DNA of 64,000 bases. It comes from Ligilactobacillus aviarius subsp. aviarius DSM 20655 (GTDB lineage: Bacteria > Bacillota > Bacilli > Lactobacillales > Lactobacillaceae). The notes under the pieces are model-generated. The model made no database searches and was not told the DNA's origin. It saw nothing but the letters and a program-made list of their open reading frames with translations. The DNA is taken from NCBI RefSeq assembly GCF_001436315.1, contig NZ_AYZA01000004.1, positions 62,001-126,000 of the forward strand. The letters run 5' to 3'. A program made the translations under genes and the position numbers. Every line of letters starts with the position of its first letter. Within the stretch, counting starts at the first letter, position 1. Positions 14,510 through 22,837 of the stretch are shown piece after piece.

Positions 14510-15802
14510 ATGGAACTAGATGTAAAAAATCAGTATTGGATGGGGAAAATACCTGATTCATGGGAAACGAAAAAGATAAAGTTTGTATTATCACAGAGAA
14601 ATGAAAATAATGTTCCTATAAAAAGTACAGAGATTTTATCCCTAACTGCTAAACAAGGTGTTATTCCATATTCTGAAAAAGAAGGTGGTGGTAATAAGCC
14701 TAAACAAGATTTTTCTGCATATAAATTAACCTATCCTGGTGATATTGTAATAAATAGTATGAATATTTTGTCCGGAGCAGTGGGTTTATCCAAATATATG
14801 GGATGTATTAGTCCTGTTTACTATGCCTTAAAACCTAAGAATAATACGGATGATGTAAGGTTTTTCTACTATGTTTTTGCAAATAAAATCTTTCAAAGTA
14901 GTTTATTGGGATTAGGAAACGGAATACTTATAAAACAATCGGATAATGGTAATTTCAATACAATCCGAATGAGGATACCGATCGAAAAAATAAATAATTT
15001 GAGTGTTCCTTATCCGTCACCAAGTATCCAGCAACAAATAGCTAATTTTCTTGATCACAAAACGACTGAAATTGATGGACTGATTGACAAGATTAATGCT
15101 GAAATTGATCTTCTGGAAAGATACAAACACGCTGCAATTTCTAATGCGGTGACAATAGGTATAGATTCAAATTCAAAATTGAAAACTAGTAATGTTGATT
15201 ACATTCCCATTTTGAATTCAAATTGGAGAATTACAAAATTAGGTTATATATGTAATAAATTAATGCGTCCATTTAACTCTACAGATACTGCATTAATTTG
15301 TTCTAATCAAGGGAAAGTTATAGAAAGACCTGATAGTGCTTCAGGCATTATGGTTAGTGGTGATAATGCGATGCAAGGAATAAAAAATGGTGACATAGCT
15401 ATTCATGGAATGGATACATGGCACGGTGCGATTGCATTATCAAATAAAAATGGAAAAATTACTCGTGTAGTTCACGTATGTGAAAGTATAGAAGACAATA
15501 GGTTTATTGTTTATTATCTGCAACACTTGGCTTTTCAAGGAGTATATAAGTTAATATCTAATGGTGTTCGAGGCAATACAAGTGATTTTCGTAGTTGGGA
15601 AAAAGTTAAGAATATTTATATTTCGATACCAGAATCTATGCAAGAGCAGGCACGAATATGCGATTATTTGGATGAATTAACTTCAAAAATAGATAAAAAT
15701 ATTAACCAAAAACAGCAACAGATCACTCAGCTAACAGAATACAAGAACTCTCTTATTTTTGAATACGTAACGGGTAAAAAACAAGTAAAAGAGGCGAATT
15801 AA
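14510..15802 (+). CDS. hsdS: Type I restriction-modification system, specificity subunit
   Basis: DNA-recognition subunit of 430 aa with two target-recognition domains (roughly 10-165 and 225-375). Each is followed by a coiled-coil spacer: QQQIANFLDHKTTEIDGLI (~178-196) and a matching helix at ~383-420 that includes ICDYLDELTSKIDKNI. The two TRDs differ, so the target should be bipartite and asymmetric. It lies 14 nt after hsdM with AAGGTGG upstream, and 1 nt before hsdR. Only one intact hsdS is present, and I see no partial hsdS copy or recombinase nearby, so no phase-variable shuffling is indicated. Confidence 0.93.
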   Translation: MELDVKNQYWMGKIPDSWETKKIKFVLSQRNENNVPIKSTEILSLTAKQGVIPYSEKEGGGNKPKQDFSAYKLTYPGDIVINSMNILSGAVGLSKYMGCISPVYYALKPKNNTDDVRFFYYVFANKIFQSSLLGLGNGILIKQSDNGNFNTIRMRIPIEKINNLSVPYPSPSIQQQIANFLDHKTTEIDGLIDKINAEIDLLERYKHAAISNAVTIGIDSNSKLKTSNVDYIPILNSNWRITKLGYICNKLMRPFNSTDTALICSNQGKVIERPDSASGIMVSGDNAMQGIKNGDIAIHGMDTWHGAIALSNKNGKITRVVHVCESIEDNRFIVYYLQHLAFQGVYKLISNGVRGNTSDFRSWEKVKNIYISIPESMQEQARICDYLDELTSKIDKNINQKQQQITQLTEYKNSLIFEYVTGKKQVKEAN

Positions 15803-15803
15803 A

Positions 15804-18800
15804 ATGCGCGGTCAAATTGACGAAAGATATGAATATCAACGAGAAATTATTAATCATTTAGTTAATGAGAATGGTTATGTTGAAAGAAATCATCGCAATT
15901 TTGATAAAAATTATGCTCTAGATCGAGAATTGCTGTTTGAGTTTTTAAAAGATACTCAACCTGATATTTTAGAAGAATTATCAAAAATTTTTGGTGATGA
16001 TTTAGAAGAAACCATTATTAATACAATTAATAACTTTGTGGTTAGTAAAAAGGGAAGTTTATTAAGTGTTTTGAAACATGGTGTTGATATCAATAATAAA
16101 CATCTAACGCTTTTATATGGTAAACCTGCAACTAGTTTTAATCCTGAGCTATCTGAGTTATATGATAAAAATATTTTTTCCGTAATGGAGGAGGTTTATC
16201 CCGACAAAGCTAACAAAGAACGTGTTGATTTAGTAATTTTTATTAACGGTTTTGCGGTTATTAGTTTTGAAATTAAAAGTAACAGTCAAGGTCAAAATTA
16301 TGAAGATGCAATTCGACAGTACCGGACAAAGCGTAATCCAAAAGATCGTCTTTTTCGTTTTAAGGCGGGATGTTTAGTTAATTTTGCCATGGATACTGAA
16401 GAAGTATATATGACAACGCAACTAGATAAAGAAAAGACTTTCTTTTTACCTTTTAATATGGGAAAAGGAGAAGGAGTAAACTCAGGTGCAGGAAATCCTA
16501 TTTTTGAAGATAGGTATAGTGTTTCTTATATGTGGGAGGACATTCTCACGAAAGATACTTTAATTGAATTAATTACTAAATTTATTTTTATTGAATCCAA
16601 AGAGGTTAAGGATCAAGTTACAGGTAGGACGAAAACTAAGGAAAGAATTATTTTTCCTCGTTATCACCAATTAGATGTTATTCGAAAAATTTTGGCAGAT
16701 TTGAAAGTTAATAAAACAAGTCAAAACTATCTTATTCAACATTCAGCTGGATCCGGTAAAACTAACTCAATTGCATGGTTAGCACATCGTCTGGCGAGTT
16801 TACATGATGAAGATGATAAAATTATCTTTAATAATATAGTTATTATGACTGACAGAGTAGTAGTTGATCGGCAACTTCAAAAAGCAATTATGGGGATTGA
16901 GCATAAAGCAGGATTAATTAGAGTTATGGATGATAGATGCAACTCTGCTGATTTAAAATCAGCATTAGAAAGTAATACAAAGATTGTTGTTACGACTATT
17001 CAAAAATTTCCGTATGTTGTAGACTTACTTAAAGATGATGAGAATCAATCAAAAGAGGTATTAAGTAATAAAAAATTTGCGGTTATTATTGATGAAGCAC
17101 ATTCATCAACCGCTGGTAAAAATATGATGGCTGTAACAAGTGCATTATCATCTACTGATTCATTTTATGAACAAGATGTGCAGGATCAATTAGTTCAAGA
17201 AATTAAAAGTACGGGTAAACAAAAGAACGTAAGTATGTTTGCGTTTACAGCAACGCCTAAGTCAACAACATTACGGTTATTTGGCCGGCAAGATAGACAA
17301 GGAAATTACCGGGCTTTTCATTTATATAGCATGAAACAGGCGATTGAAGAGAATTTTATTCTTGACGTTTTAGCTAATTATACAACCTATGAAACTTATT
17401 ACGAATTGAATAAGGAAACAACAGATGATCCGGAATTGAAAACTTCGGATGCAAAGCGTCAAATCGCTCAGCAAATTGATTTAGATGATACCAATATTGC
17501 TCAGCGTACTGAAATTATCATAGAGCATTTTCGAAAACATGTAATGTCTGAATTAGGAAATCAGGCTAAGGCTATGGTGGTAATGCCTTCAAGAAAAGCT
17601 GCAATGAAGTATCAGCAAGCCTTTCAGAAATATATAGAAGATCATCATTATGATGATATGGGAGTATTAGTTGCTTTTTCTGGTAAAGTAAATTTAGATG
17701 ATGATCAAGAATATACAGAATCTTCGATTAATGGAATAAGTGAAGAAAAAACAGCTTATGAATTTAATAGTGAGAATTATAGATTTTTATTAGTAGCAAA
17801 TAAGTATCAAGTGGGCTTCGATCAACCAAAATTAACGGCAATGTATATAATGAAAAAGATTGCAGGTGTAAATGCAGTACAAACGTTATCACGCCTTAAT
17901 CGCATATGTCCACCGTACGAAAAAACTCCATTTGTACTTGATTTTTCAAATAGTTACGAGGATATTGAAAAGGCCTTTGCACCTTATTATACAACCACTT
18001 TAATGGCTGACACTGTTAATAAGCAATCTGTCTATAACTTAGTTGAAAAAATTGAAGGTTTTTATGTAATTGATCCTATGAATGTAGAAGGGGCTAACTT
18101 GATATTACATAAAACACGTATTGAAAGTAGAGATAAAAAGAAATTAAACTTTTATTTTGTGGCAACTGAAAAGAAAATTAAGGAATTAGATGAATCGCTT
18201 CAACGGGAAATTATTATCACTTTACGCCACTTTGTTCGTTGTTATGAGTTTTTATTACAGGTTTCAAATTTGGACGATATAGAGTTGCAAAAATTATACA
18301 ATTATGTTTCATATTTACTTAAGTATGTTGATATAAGTAGACCAGGTCAAGGCTACGACTTAACTGGAAAGATTAAGGCTAGTAATTTTGCCCAAAAACA
18401 AACTGGAAGTTATACAAAAGGGACTAATAGATCTAACCCAGAGGTTAAATTACCAGTAGCGGGTGATATTGAATTAGGTGAGAATAAGAAGGAAAAGTTA
18501 TCAAAAATCATTGAAGAGGTCAATCAAGTAACAGGATCTAATTTTGATAATGATATTGCTGTTAAATCAATGTTACAAATACGTGATTTAATGATGAAGT
18601 CAAATGATTTACGGAGTAGTGCCCAAAATAATAGTGAACACGATTTTGAACTTTCATATTTTGATCGAATTGATGATATGCTTATTGAAGGCTTAGAGCA
18701 TAATAAAGAATTTTTTACTTTATTACTTGACAATGATGATTTAAAAAAGAAAGTTTTAGGAACCTTTGCCTCAGAAATTTATAATTCACTAAGAAAAGAA

Positions 18801-18806
18801 AAATAG
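15804..18806 (+). CDS. hsdR: Type I restriction-modification system, endonuclease/translocase subunit
   Basis: Restriction subunit of 1000 aa that moves DNA with ATP and cuts unmodified DNA at a distance. The N-terminal PD-(D/E)xK nuclease domain shows D142 and the E156-I-K158 core. The SF2 translocase has Walker A HSAGSGKT (~314-321), DEAH at 430-433 and an AFTATPKSTT motif III. The second RecA domain contains LLVANKYQVGFDQP and ALSRLNR-type motif VI (read here as TLSRLNR). The C-terminal ~200 residues are helical and would bind HsdM. All motifs are intact, so the system should be functional. It ends at a hairpin terminator. Confidence 0.95.
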   Translation: MRGQIDERYEYQREIINHLVNENGYVERNHRNFDKNYALDRELLFEFLKDTQPDILEELSKIFGDDLEETIINTINNFVVSKKGSLLSVLKHGVDINNKHLTLLYGKPATSFNPELSELYDKNIFSVMEEVYPDKANKERVDLVIFINGFAVISFEIKSNSQGQNYEDAIRQYRTKRNPKDRLFRFKAGCLVNFAMDTEEVYMTTQLDKEKTFFLPFNMGKGEGVNSGAGNPIFEDRYSVSYMWEDILTKDTLIELITKFIFIESKEVKDQVTGRTKTKERIIFPRYHQLDVIRKILADLKVNKTSQNYLIQHSAGSGKTNSIAWLAHRLASLHDEDDKIIFNNIVIMTDRVVVDRQLQKAIMGIEHKAGLIRVMDDRCNSADLKSALESNTKIVVTTIQKFPYVVDLLKDDENQSKEVLSNKKFAVIIDEAHSSTAGKNMMAVTSALSSTDSFYEQDVQDQLVQEIKSTGKQKNVSMFAFTATPKSTTLRLFGRQDRQGNYRAFHLYSMKQAIEENFILDVLANYTTYETYYELNKETTDDPELKTSDAKRQIAQQIDLDDTNIAQRTEIIIEHFRKHVMSELGNQAKAMVVMPSRKAAMKYQQAFQKYIEDHHYDDMGVLVAFSGKVNLDDDQEYTESSINGISEEKTAYEFNSENYRFLLVANKYQVGFDQPKLTAMYIMKKIAGVNAVQTLSRLNRICPPYEKTPFVLDFSNSYEDIEKAFAPYYTTTLMADTVNKQSVYNLVEKIEGFYVIDPMNVEGANLILHKTRIESRDKKKLNFYFVATEKKIKELDESLQREIIITLRHFVRCYEFLLQVSNLDDIELQKLYNYVSYLLKYVDISRPGQGYDLTGKIKASNFAQKQTGSYTKGTNRSNPEVKLPVAGDIELGENKKEKLSKIIEEVNQVTGSNFDNDIAVKSMLQIRDLMMKSNDLRSSAQNNSEHDFELSYFDRIDDMLIEGLEHNKEFFTLLLDNDDLKKKVLGTFASEIYNSLRKEK

Positions 18807-18829
18807 AGTACAATAATTACGGTTAGTAT

Positions 18830-18860
18830 TAGTCAATCTTACGGATTGACTATATTTTTT
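18830..18860 (+). terminator. Terminator after hsdR
   Basis: Stem TAGTCAATC/GGATTGACTA with a TTAC loop, followed by TATTTTTT. It separates the hsd operon from the SIR2 gene. Confidence 0.8.
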
Positions 18861-18880
18861 TAGAAATGGATTTTTCTAAA

Positions 18881-18890
18881 ATGCTATAAT
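18881..18890 (+). promoter_or_regulatory. Extended -10 promoter of the SIR2 gene
   Basis: ATGCTATAAT, with TATAAT at 18885-18890 and a TGC extension. The SIR2 gene therefore has its own promoter just after the hsdR terminator. No -35 is clear. Confidence 0.6.
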
Positions 18891-18931
18891 TATACTACTT
18901 AAATTAATAGACAAAAATTAAGGGGAAAAGT

Positions 18932-20500
18932 ATGGAATTTTTAGAGCATTTAAAAAGCAACAATGAATTTCCAATAATCTTTATTGGTTCAGGAATAACT
19001 CAGCGATATTTTAAGGATGCACCTACTTGGGACGAATTACTTCAAAAATTATGGCAGGAATCAAGCATCGATACTACTTATTTTGCAAGATTTGATGAAT
19101 TGAAAAAAACAGAAAATACAGAATTCAATGTGTATACTAAGCTAGCAGAGGAAATAGAAGAAAAGTTCGATTCAGAATTTTATAATGGAAAAATAACATT
19201 GAAAAATTTTTCGCCTGAACAGGCGCATAAGGGAAAAATATCACCATTCAGATGCCGAATAGCAGAGATATACTCTAATCTTCAACTAAAAGATGGCATT
19301 GAAGAAGAATTAACTTTATTTCAACAAATGCTTCAAAAAGCGAGGCTAATTGTAACTACAAACTATGACGGCTTTATAGAAAATCAGTTTGATAATCGAA
19401 TTAAGGTTCGTATAGGAAACAAAGGATTATTTGAAAATACTGCTGATATAAATGAATTATATAAAATTCATGGTTCAATAGATGATCCGAATAGTATTGT
19501 TATTACTGCAAGTGACTATAAGAATCTTAAAAGAACTTCTGCAATAGTGAATGCAAAGATTTTAAGTAAGTTAACTGAATCTCCAATTCTATTTTTAGGT
19601 TATTCGCTTACAGATGAAAATATTCGCTGTTTATTAAAAGATTTAGCAGATAATATGCCGTTTTCAATTGAAGACGCAGCTAGGAGAATTGGAGTTGTTG
19701 ATTATAAAAGGGGTCAGTCAAAGGTTAATGAAATAATTCGTGACTCATTTGGAGTTCACTATACGCAACTTTCAACTGATAATTATTCTGAAATATATGA
19801 AAAAGTTGCTGAAATAGATCAAGGCGTATCACCAAGTGAAATTGCTAAGTATCAAGCAGCGTTTAGAAAAATTATCGATATAAAAGGTAAAAAAGGTGAA
19901 TTAAAGAATGTTCTTACTTCTTTTGTTAATCTGGACAAGTTACCAGATGAATTAAAGAAGCGAAATCTAGTTGTTGCTTTTGGAGATAATAGATATTTAT
20001 ATAAATATCCAAGTTATGCGGATTATGTTAAAAGCTACTTTCTTGAAAAGGATGATATGCCATTAGAAATAGCAATAAAATTTATAACAAATTTATCGCC
20101 ACAATCTGCATTACCAATTTCAAAGTATTTATTAAAGTTAAAAAATAATGGAGGTATAACTCTAACGGAAAGAGATAAGAATAAAATAAATAATCGTTTA
20201 AGAAGATTTGAATCTCTTTCTTCGTTAAATGTTAGTAAACCTGGAAATAAATATATTGATAGACTAAAAAAGTTGGATTTTACTCAACCTGAAAAGACTT
20301 TTGAAAATAATGACCTTATGCATCGATTAAAAATTATGTATTTTATTAAGCATATTAATGATTATAGTCAGGAAGTAATAATGAATATGATTAAGTATAT
20401 TTTAATCAATGAGGACGATAATTTTATAGGTGAGACGAATTGTAGAAAATTATTTCTAGCATATAGCTTAAAGTTCGAAGAAAAATTTGATGAAATTTAG
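18932..20500 (+). CDS. SIR2-domain protein, putative anti-phage effector
   Basis: A 522-aa protein with an N-terminal SIR2-like NAD-binding domain (~10-280). The visible signatures are IFIGSGIT (17-23), PTW (31-33), VTTNYD (141-146), KIHGS with the putative catalytic H180, and FLGYSLTDENIR (221-232). Proteins of this type in defence islands deplete NAD+ after phage sensing. Residues ~285-522 are helical, charged and unrecognised; they could be the sensor or an oligomerisation module. There is no HerA helicase, SLOG or TIR partner next to it, so it does not match ThsA or the SIR2-HerA pair. It has its own promoter and a strong terminator, directly beside the type I restriction genes and with the same AT-rich composition. 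The defence role is inferred from domain and location. Confidence 0.8.
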   Translation: MEFLEHLKSNNEFPIIFIGSGITQRYFKDAPTWDELLQKLWQESSIDTTYFARFDELKKTENTEFNVYTKLAEEIEEKFDSEFYNGKITLKNFSPEQAHKGKISPFRCRIAEIYSNLQLKDGIEEELTLFQQMLQKARLIVTTNYDGFIENQFDNRIKVRIGNKGLFENTADINELYKIHGSIDDPNSIVITASDYKNLKRTSAIVNAKILSKLTESPILFLGYSLTDENIRCLLKDLADNMPFSIEDAARRIGVVDYKRGQSKVNEIIRDSFGVHYTQLSTDNYSEIYEKVAEIDQGVSPSEIAKYQAAFRKIIDIKGKKGELKNVLTSFVNLDKLPDELKKRNLVVAFGDNRYLYKYPSYADYVKSYFLEKDDMPLEIAIKFITNLSPQSALPISKYLLKLKNNGGITLTERDKNKINNRLRRFESLSSLNVSKPGNKYIDRLKKLDFTQPEKTFENNDLMHRLKIMYFIKHINDYSQEVIMNMIKYILINEDDNFIGETNCRKLFLAYSLKFEEKFDEI

Positions 20501-20503
20501 CAT

Positions 20504-20550
20504 AAAAAAGGCCTCAATCGTAGGAGACACCTACGTGAGGCCTTTTTTGT
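20504..20550. terminator. Strong bidirectional terminator after the SIR2 gene
   Basis: GGCCTCA/TGAGGCC stem plus CGTAGG/CCTACG inner stem, flanked by A6 on one side and T6 on the other. It closes the defence island. Confidence 0.9.
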
Positions 20551-20644
20551 TGGACAACAAAACAAGCATTACAGAACGTAACTGTTTTTTGCTACTTTGA
20601 TTATAACAATCTATATTTTATTAGTCAAAAGTGTAATTTGGGGG

Positions 20645-20654
20645 ATGCTATAAT
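20645..20654 (+). promoter_or_regulatory. Extended -10 promoter of the DUF3841 gene
   Basis: ATGCTATAAT (TATAAT 20649-20654) with AAGGGG ribosome binding site 20 nt downstream. It is one of four exact copies of this 10-mer in the window. Confidence 0.6.
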
Positions 20655-20688
20655 TTATCCAAGGTATAAAAATAAGGGGATGTTGCAA

Positions 20689-21282
20689 TTGATTATGTGG
20701 ACGAATCAACCTTACTGCGTTTACCAACAATTAAGGCGAGACGGAATTTTCAATTGTGATCCGCATAAATCCATTCTTTTAAAAGAAACGAATTTCCAAA
20801 ACGCATACCGGTGGATGATCAACCAAATGAAAAGTAAAATCGGTGATCCGCCGAAAAACGTTAAGGCTCCGATTTGGGCATGGTATCGCAGCAAAAATTA
20901 TCAGCATTGCCGGCTCGATTTTCGCTGGGCTCAAGATTATGAAGATGAGGTCTGTATGGAAATTGACATTCCCGAAGAACAGGTTCTCTTAAGTGAATTT
21001 GAAGAATGGCATTTTGTATTAAGTAACAGCTATCTTGCTCCAGCAACAAGCCATGAAGAATATCAACGATTAAATAACTGGTTTGAGAGTTTAACGCCTA
21101 AGAAGCAACAACGTGTCAAGGAAAAGTCATGGCAGCAAATTTTTGATATTACGATTCGCCGTCAGGATGAATGGACTATGAATGGTGAAATAGTTCAGGG
21201 ATGCTTTTGGCAATTAAAAATTGATCAAGTGCGGAAAGTTTGGCGTTTGAAAAAGGGCGCGAGGGTGCGTGAAATTAATTGA
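20689..21282 (+). CDS. DUF3841 domain protein
   Basis: Protein of about 197 aa matching the DUF3841 family, whose function is unknown. Its marks are the opening WTNQPYCVYQQL, a HCRLDFRW strand, EEQVLLSEFEEWHFVL and the closing QGCFWQLKIDQVRKVWRL. These proteins are mostly small soluble products of Firmicutes. The start is uncertain: AAGGGG (20674-20679) is 9 nt before TTG 20689 and 15 nt before ATG 20695, while ATG 20680 directly abuts the site. It is monocistronic, between the SIR2 terminator and its own terminator. Base composition returns to that of the core genome here, so it marks the right flank of the island. Confidence 0.8.
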   Translation: MIMWTNQPYCVYQQLRRDGIFNCDPHKSILLKETNFQNAYRWMINQMKSKIGDPPKNVKAPIWAWYRSKNYQHCRLDFRWAQDYEDEVCMEIDIPEEQVLLSEFEEWHFVLSNSYLAPATSHEEYQRLNNWFESLTPKKQQRVKEKSWQQIFDITIRRQDEWTMNGEIVQGCFWQLKIDQVRKVWRLKKGARVREIN

Positions 21283-21286
21283 AAGT

Positions 21287-21328
21287 AAACTCGTAACGAC
21301 TTTAAGTTGTTGCGAGTTTTTTATTTTA
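21287..21328 (+). terminator. Terminator after the DUF3841 gene
   Basis: AAACTCGTAAC pairs with GTTGCGAGTTT, followed by TTTATTTT. Confidence 0.75.
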
Positions 21329-21336
21329 AAATCTGC

Positions 21337-21365
21337 TTGCAAAAATCAATTTAATAGGGTAAATT
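21337..21365 (+). promoter_or_regulatory. Promoter of the NfeD-SPFH operon
   Basis: TTGCAA (21337-21342), a 17-nt spacer, and TAAATT (21360-21365). It is followed by AAAAGAGGG at 21403-21411. Confidence 0.5.
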
Positions 21366-21441
21366 TTAAATCAAGTTAACAGATAAAACTAATTTACGAA
21401 AGAAAAGAGGGATTGGAACGAATTCATTTGGTATTTGGATT

Positions 21442-21834
21442 ATGATCGCAATTTTGGGATTCGGAGTTGAGATTTTCACAACTCAATTAATTTCGATCTG
21501 GTTTGCAGTCAGTGCACTGATTAATTTATTTTTGGTTTCAATGCATATTGGTCTTAAATGGCAGTTAATTCAGTTTATTGTAACGGGTGTGACCCTGCTA
21601 TTGATTTTCAGACCACTTGCGAAAAAATTGCAGCCGAAATTTCATCCAATGAACGCTGCGGATGGAATCATCGGAAAAACCGGGACCGTTTTGAATGATC
21701 AACGCGTGAAGGTCGATGGCCAGTTATGGAAGTATGCGGCAGTTGAAAAGTTGAATACTGGTGATTCGGTTAAAGTCGTGGCACTGAATGGGGTCACGTT
21801 ACAAGTCCAAAAAATTAAGGGTAGAGAGGAATAG
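21442..21834 (+). CDS. NfeD-like membrane protein
   Basis: Membrane protein with an OB-fold tail (NfeD C-terminal type), at least 130 aa. Transmembrane segments lie near the start and at ~14-32 and ~40-58, and the OB domain follows (~75-130) with GIIGKTGTVLNDQRVKVDGQLWKY. NfeD proteins pair with SPFH proteins in membrane microdomains, and the next gene encodes such a protein 2 nt downstream. The start is odd. ATG 21442 is 30 nt from the only good ribosome binding site, and the frame stays open upstream through FGIWIM, which would complete the first membrane helix. No ATG, GTG or TTG exists there in frame. A rare start (ATT or ACG at 21412-21439) or translational coupling may be used. Confidence 0.82.
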   Translation: MIAILGFGVEIFTTQLISIWFAVSALINLFLVSMHIGLKWQLIQFIVTGVTLLLIFRPLAKKLQPKFHPMNAADGIIGKTGTVLNDQRVKVDGQLWKYAAVEKLNTGDSVKVVALNGVTLQVQKIKGREE

Positions 21835-21836
21835 GA

Positions 21837-22724
21837 ATGTTGTTTTTAATTTTATTAATCATTATTGTTATTTTAGCTGTTCGGTGTGTGAAGGTCGTTC
21901 AGCAATCTGAGGCCTATGTCATTGAACGCATGGGAAGTTATTTTCAAACTTGGAATAATGGAATCCATTTTAAAGTTCCATTCATTGATAATATTGTAAA
22001 CAAGATCTCGTTGAAAGAACACGTGATGGATTTACCGGCTCAAAGCGTAATTACAAAAGATAACGTTTCAATGAACATCGATACGGTGATGGCCATTGAA
22101 ATTACGGACCCTAAATTGGCAACTTACGGGATCGATAATTTAGAAAATGCGTTGGAAAAATCAGTTGGAACGGCGTTGCGAAACGTTGTTGGTGAACTCG
22201 AATTAGACCAAACCTTATCAGAACGTGATTCAATTAATGCTAAAATGCAGAATTACATGGATGAAGTTACTGGAAAATGGGGCGTTAAGGTTAACCGGGT
22301 TGAATTGAAGAATATTGTGCCACCGAAGGAAATTCAAAATGCCATGGAACGGCAAATGAAGGCTGAACGTGAACGACGGGCTCAGGTTACCGAAGCTAAG
22401 GGAAATAAGGAATCCCAAATTTTGCAAGCCCAAGCCGAAGCTGAAGCCGCCGAAACGGAAGCTAAGGGACGGGCAAATGCTGAAATTGAAGAAGCTAAAG
22501 GGAAAGCCCAAGCAATTCGTGAAGTCCAACAAGCATATGCTGATAGTTTGACAATGATCAGTAATGCCAATATCAGTGATGCGGCTTTGAAGTTGAAGGC
22601 CTTTGAAGCATTGAAAGATGTTGCCAACGGGAATGCCACGAAGCTGATCGTTCCAAGCGAGTTGCAAGATTTAACCACTTTAGGTTCAGCGTTAAAAGTT
22701 TCAGCTGAAAAAGAGCAAAAGTAA
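21837..22724 (+). CDS. SPFH/Band 7 (stomatin-prohibitin) family membrane protein
   Basis: A 295-aa protein with one N-terminal transmembrane helix (~2-18) and an SPFH/Band 7 domain (~20-190: VVQQSEAYVIERMG, TWNNGIHFKVPFID, LDQTLSERDSIN). An Ala/Glu-rich coiled coil (~185-245) follows. Such proteins (QmcA/HflC-like, stomatin-like) scaffold membrane domains and modulate proteases or transporters. It lies 2 nt after the NfeD-like gene, the usual partner, so the two probably form one complex. A terminator follows at once. Confidence 0.93.
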   Translation: MLFLILLIIIVILAVRCVKVVQQSEAYVIERMGSYFQTWNNGIHFKVPFIDNIVNKISLKEHVMDLPAQSVITKDNVSMNIDTVMAIEITDPKLATYGIDNLENALEKSVGTALRNVVGELELDQTLSERDSINAKMQNYMDEVTGKWGVKVNRVELKNIVPPKEIQNAMERQMKAERERRAQVTEAKGNKESQILQAQAEAEAAETEAKGRANAEIEEAKGKAQAIREVQQAYADSLTMISNANISDAALKLKAFEALKDVANGNATKLIVPSELQDLTTLGSALKVSAEKEQK

Positions 22725-22742
22725 TTTAATCCATCGATTACA

Positions 22743-22778
22743 ACAAGACTTGTAGATTTTTACAGGTCTTGTTTCTTT
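22743..22778 (+). terminator. Terminator after the SPFH gene
   Basis: ACAAGAC...GTCTTGT stem with inner TGTA/TACA pairing, followed by TTCTTTATTTT. On the other strand a weak AACGGC/GCCGTT hairpin (22795-22831) may end the mdcB transcript. Confidence 0.7.
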
Positions 22779-22837
22779 ATTTTAACAATCGAAAACGGCC
22801 CCATTATTCAACTGAAGCCGTTAGGAGAATGAGTATT

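Noticed and set aside
18932-20500. Assignment to Thoeris (ThsA), the SIR2-HerA pair or DSR proteins
   Set aside because: No SLOG domain, TIR or HerA partner, and the length does not fit the large DSR proteins. Only the SIR2 domain can be supported.
12420-20500. Prophage or integrative element
   Set aside because: No integrase, phage structural, replication or conjugation gene and no tRNA-flanked att repeats are visible.
21413-21445. Short leader peptide (TTG start, 10 codons) before the NfeD-like gene
   Set aside because: The ribosome binding site is only about 2 nt from the TTG, too close for good initiation. I keep it as one option in the start-site finding only.
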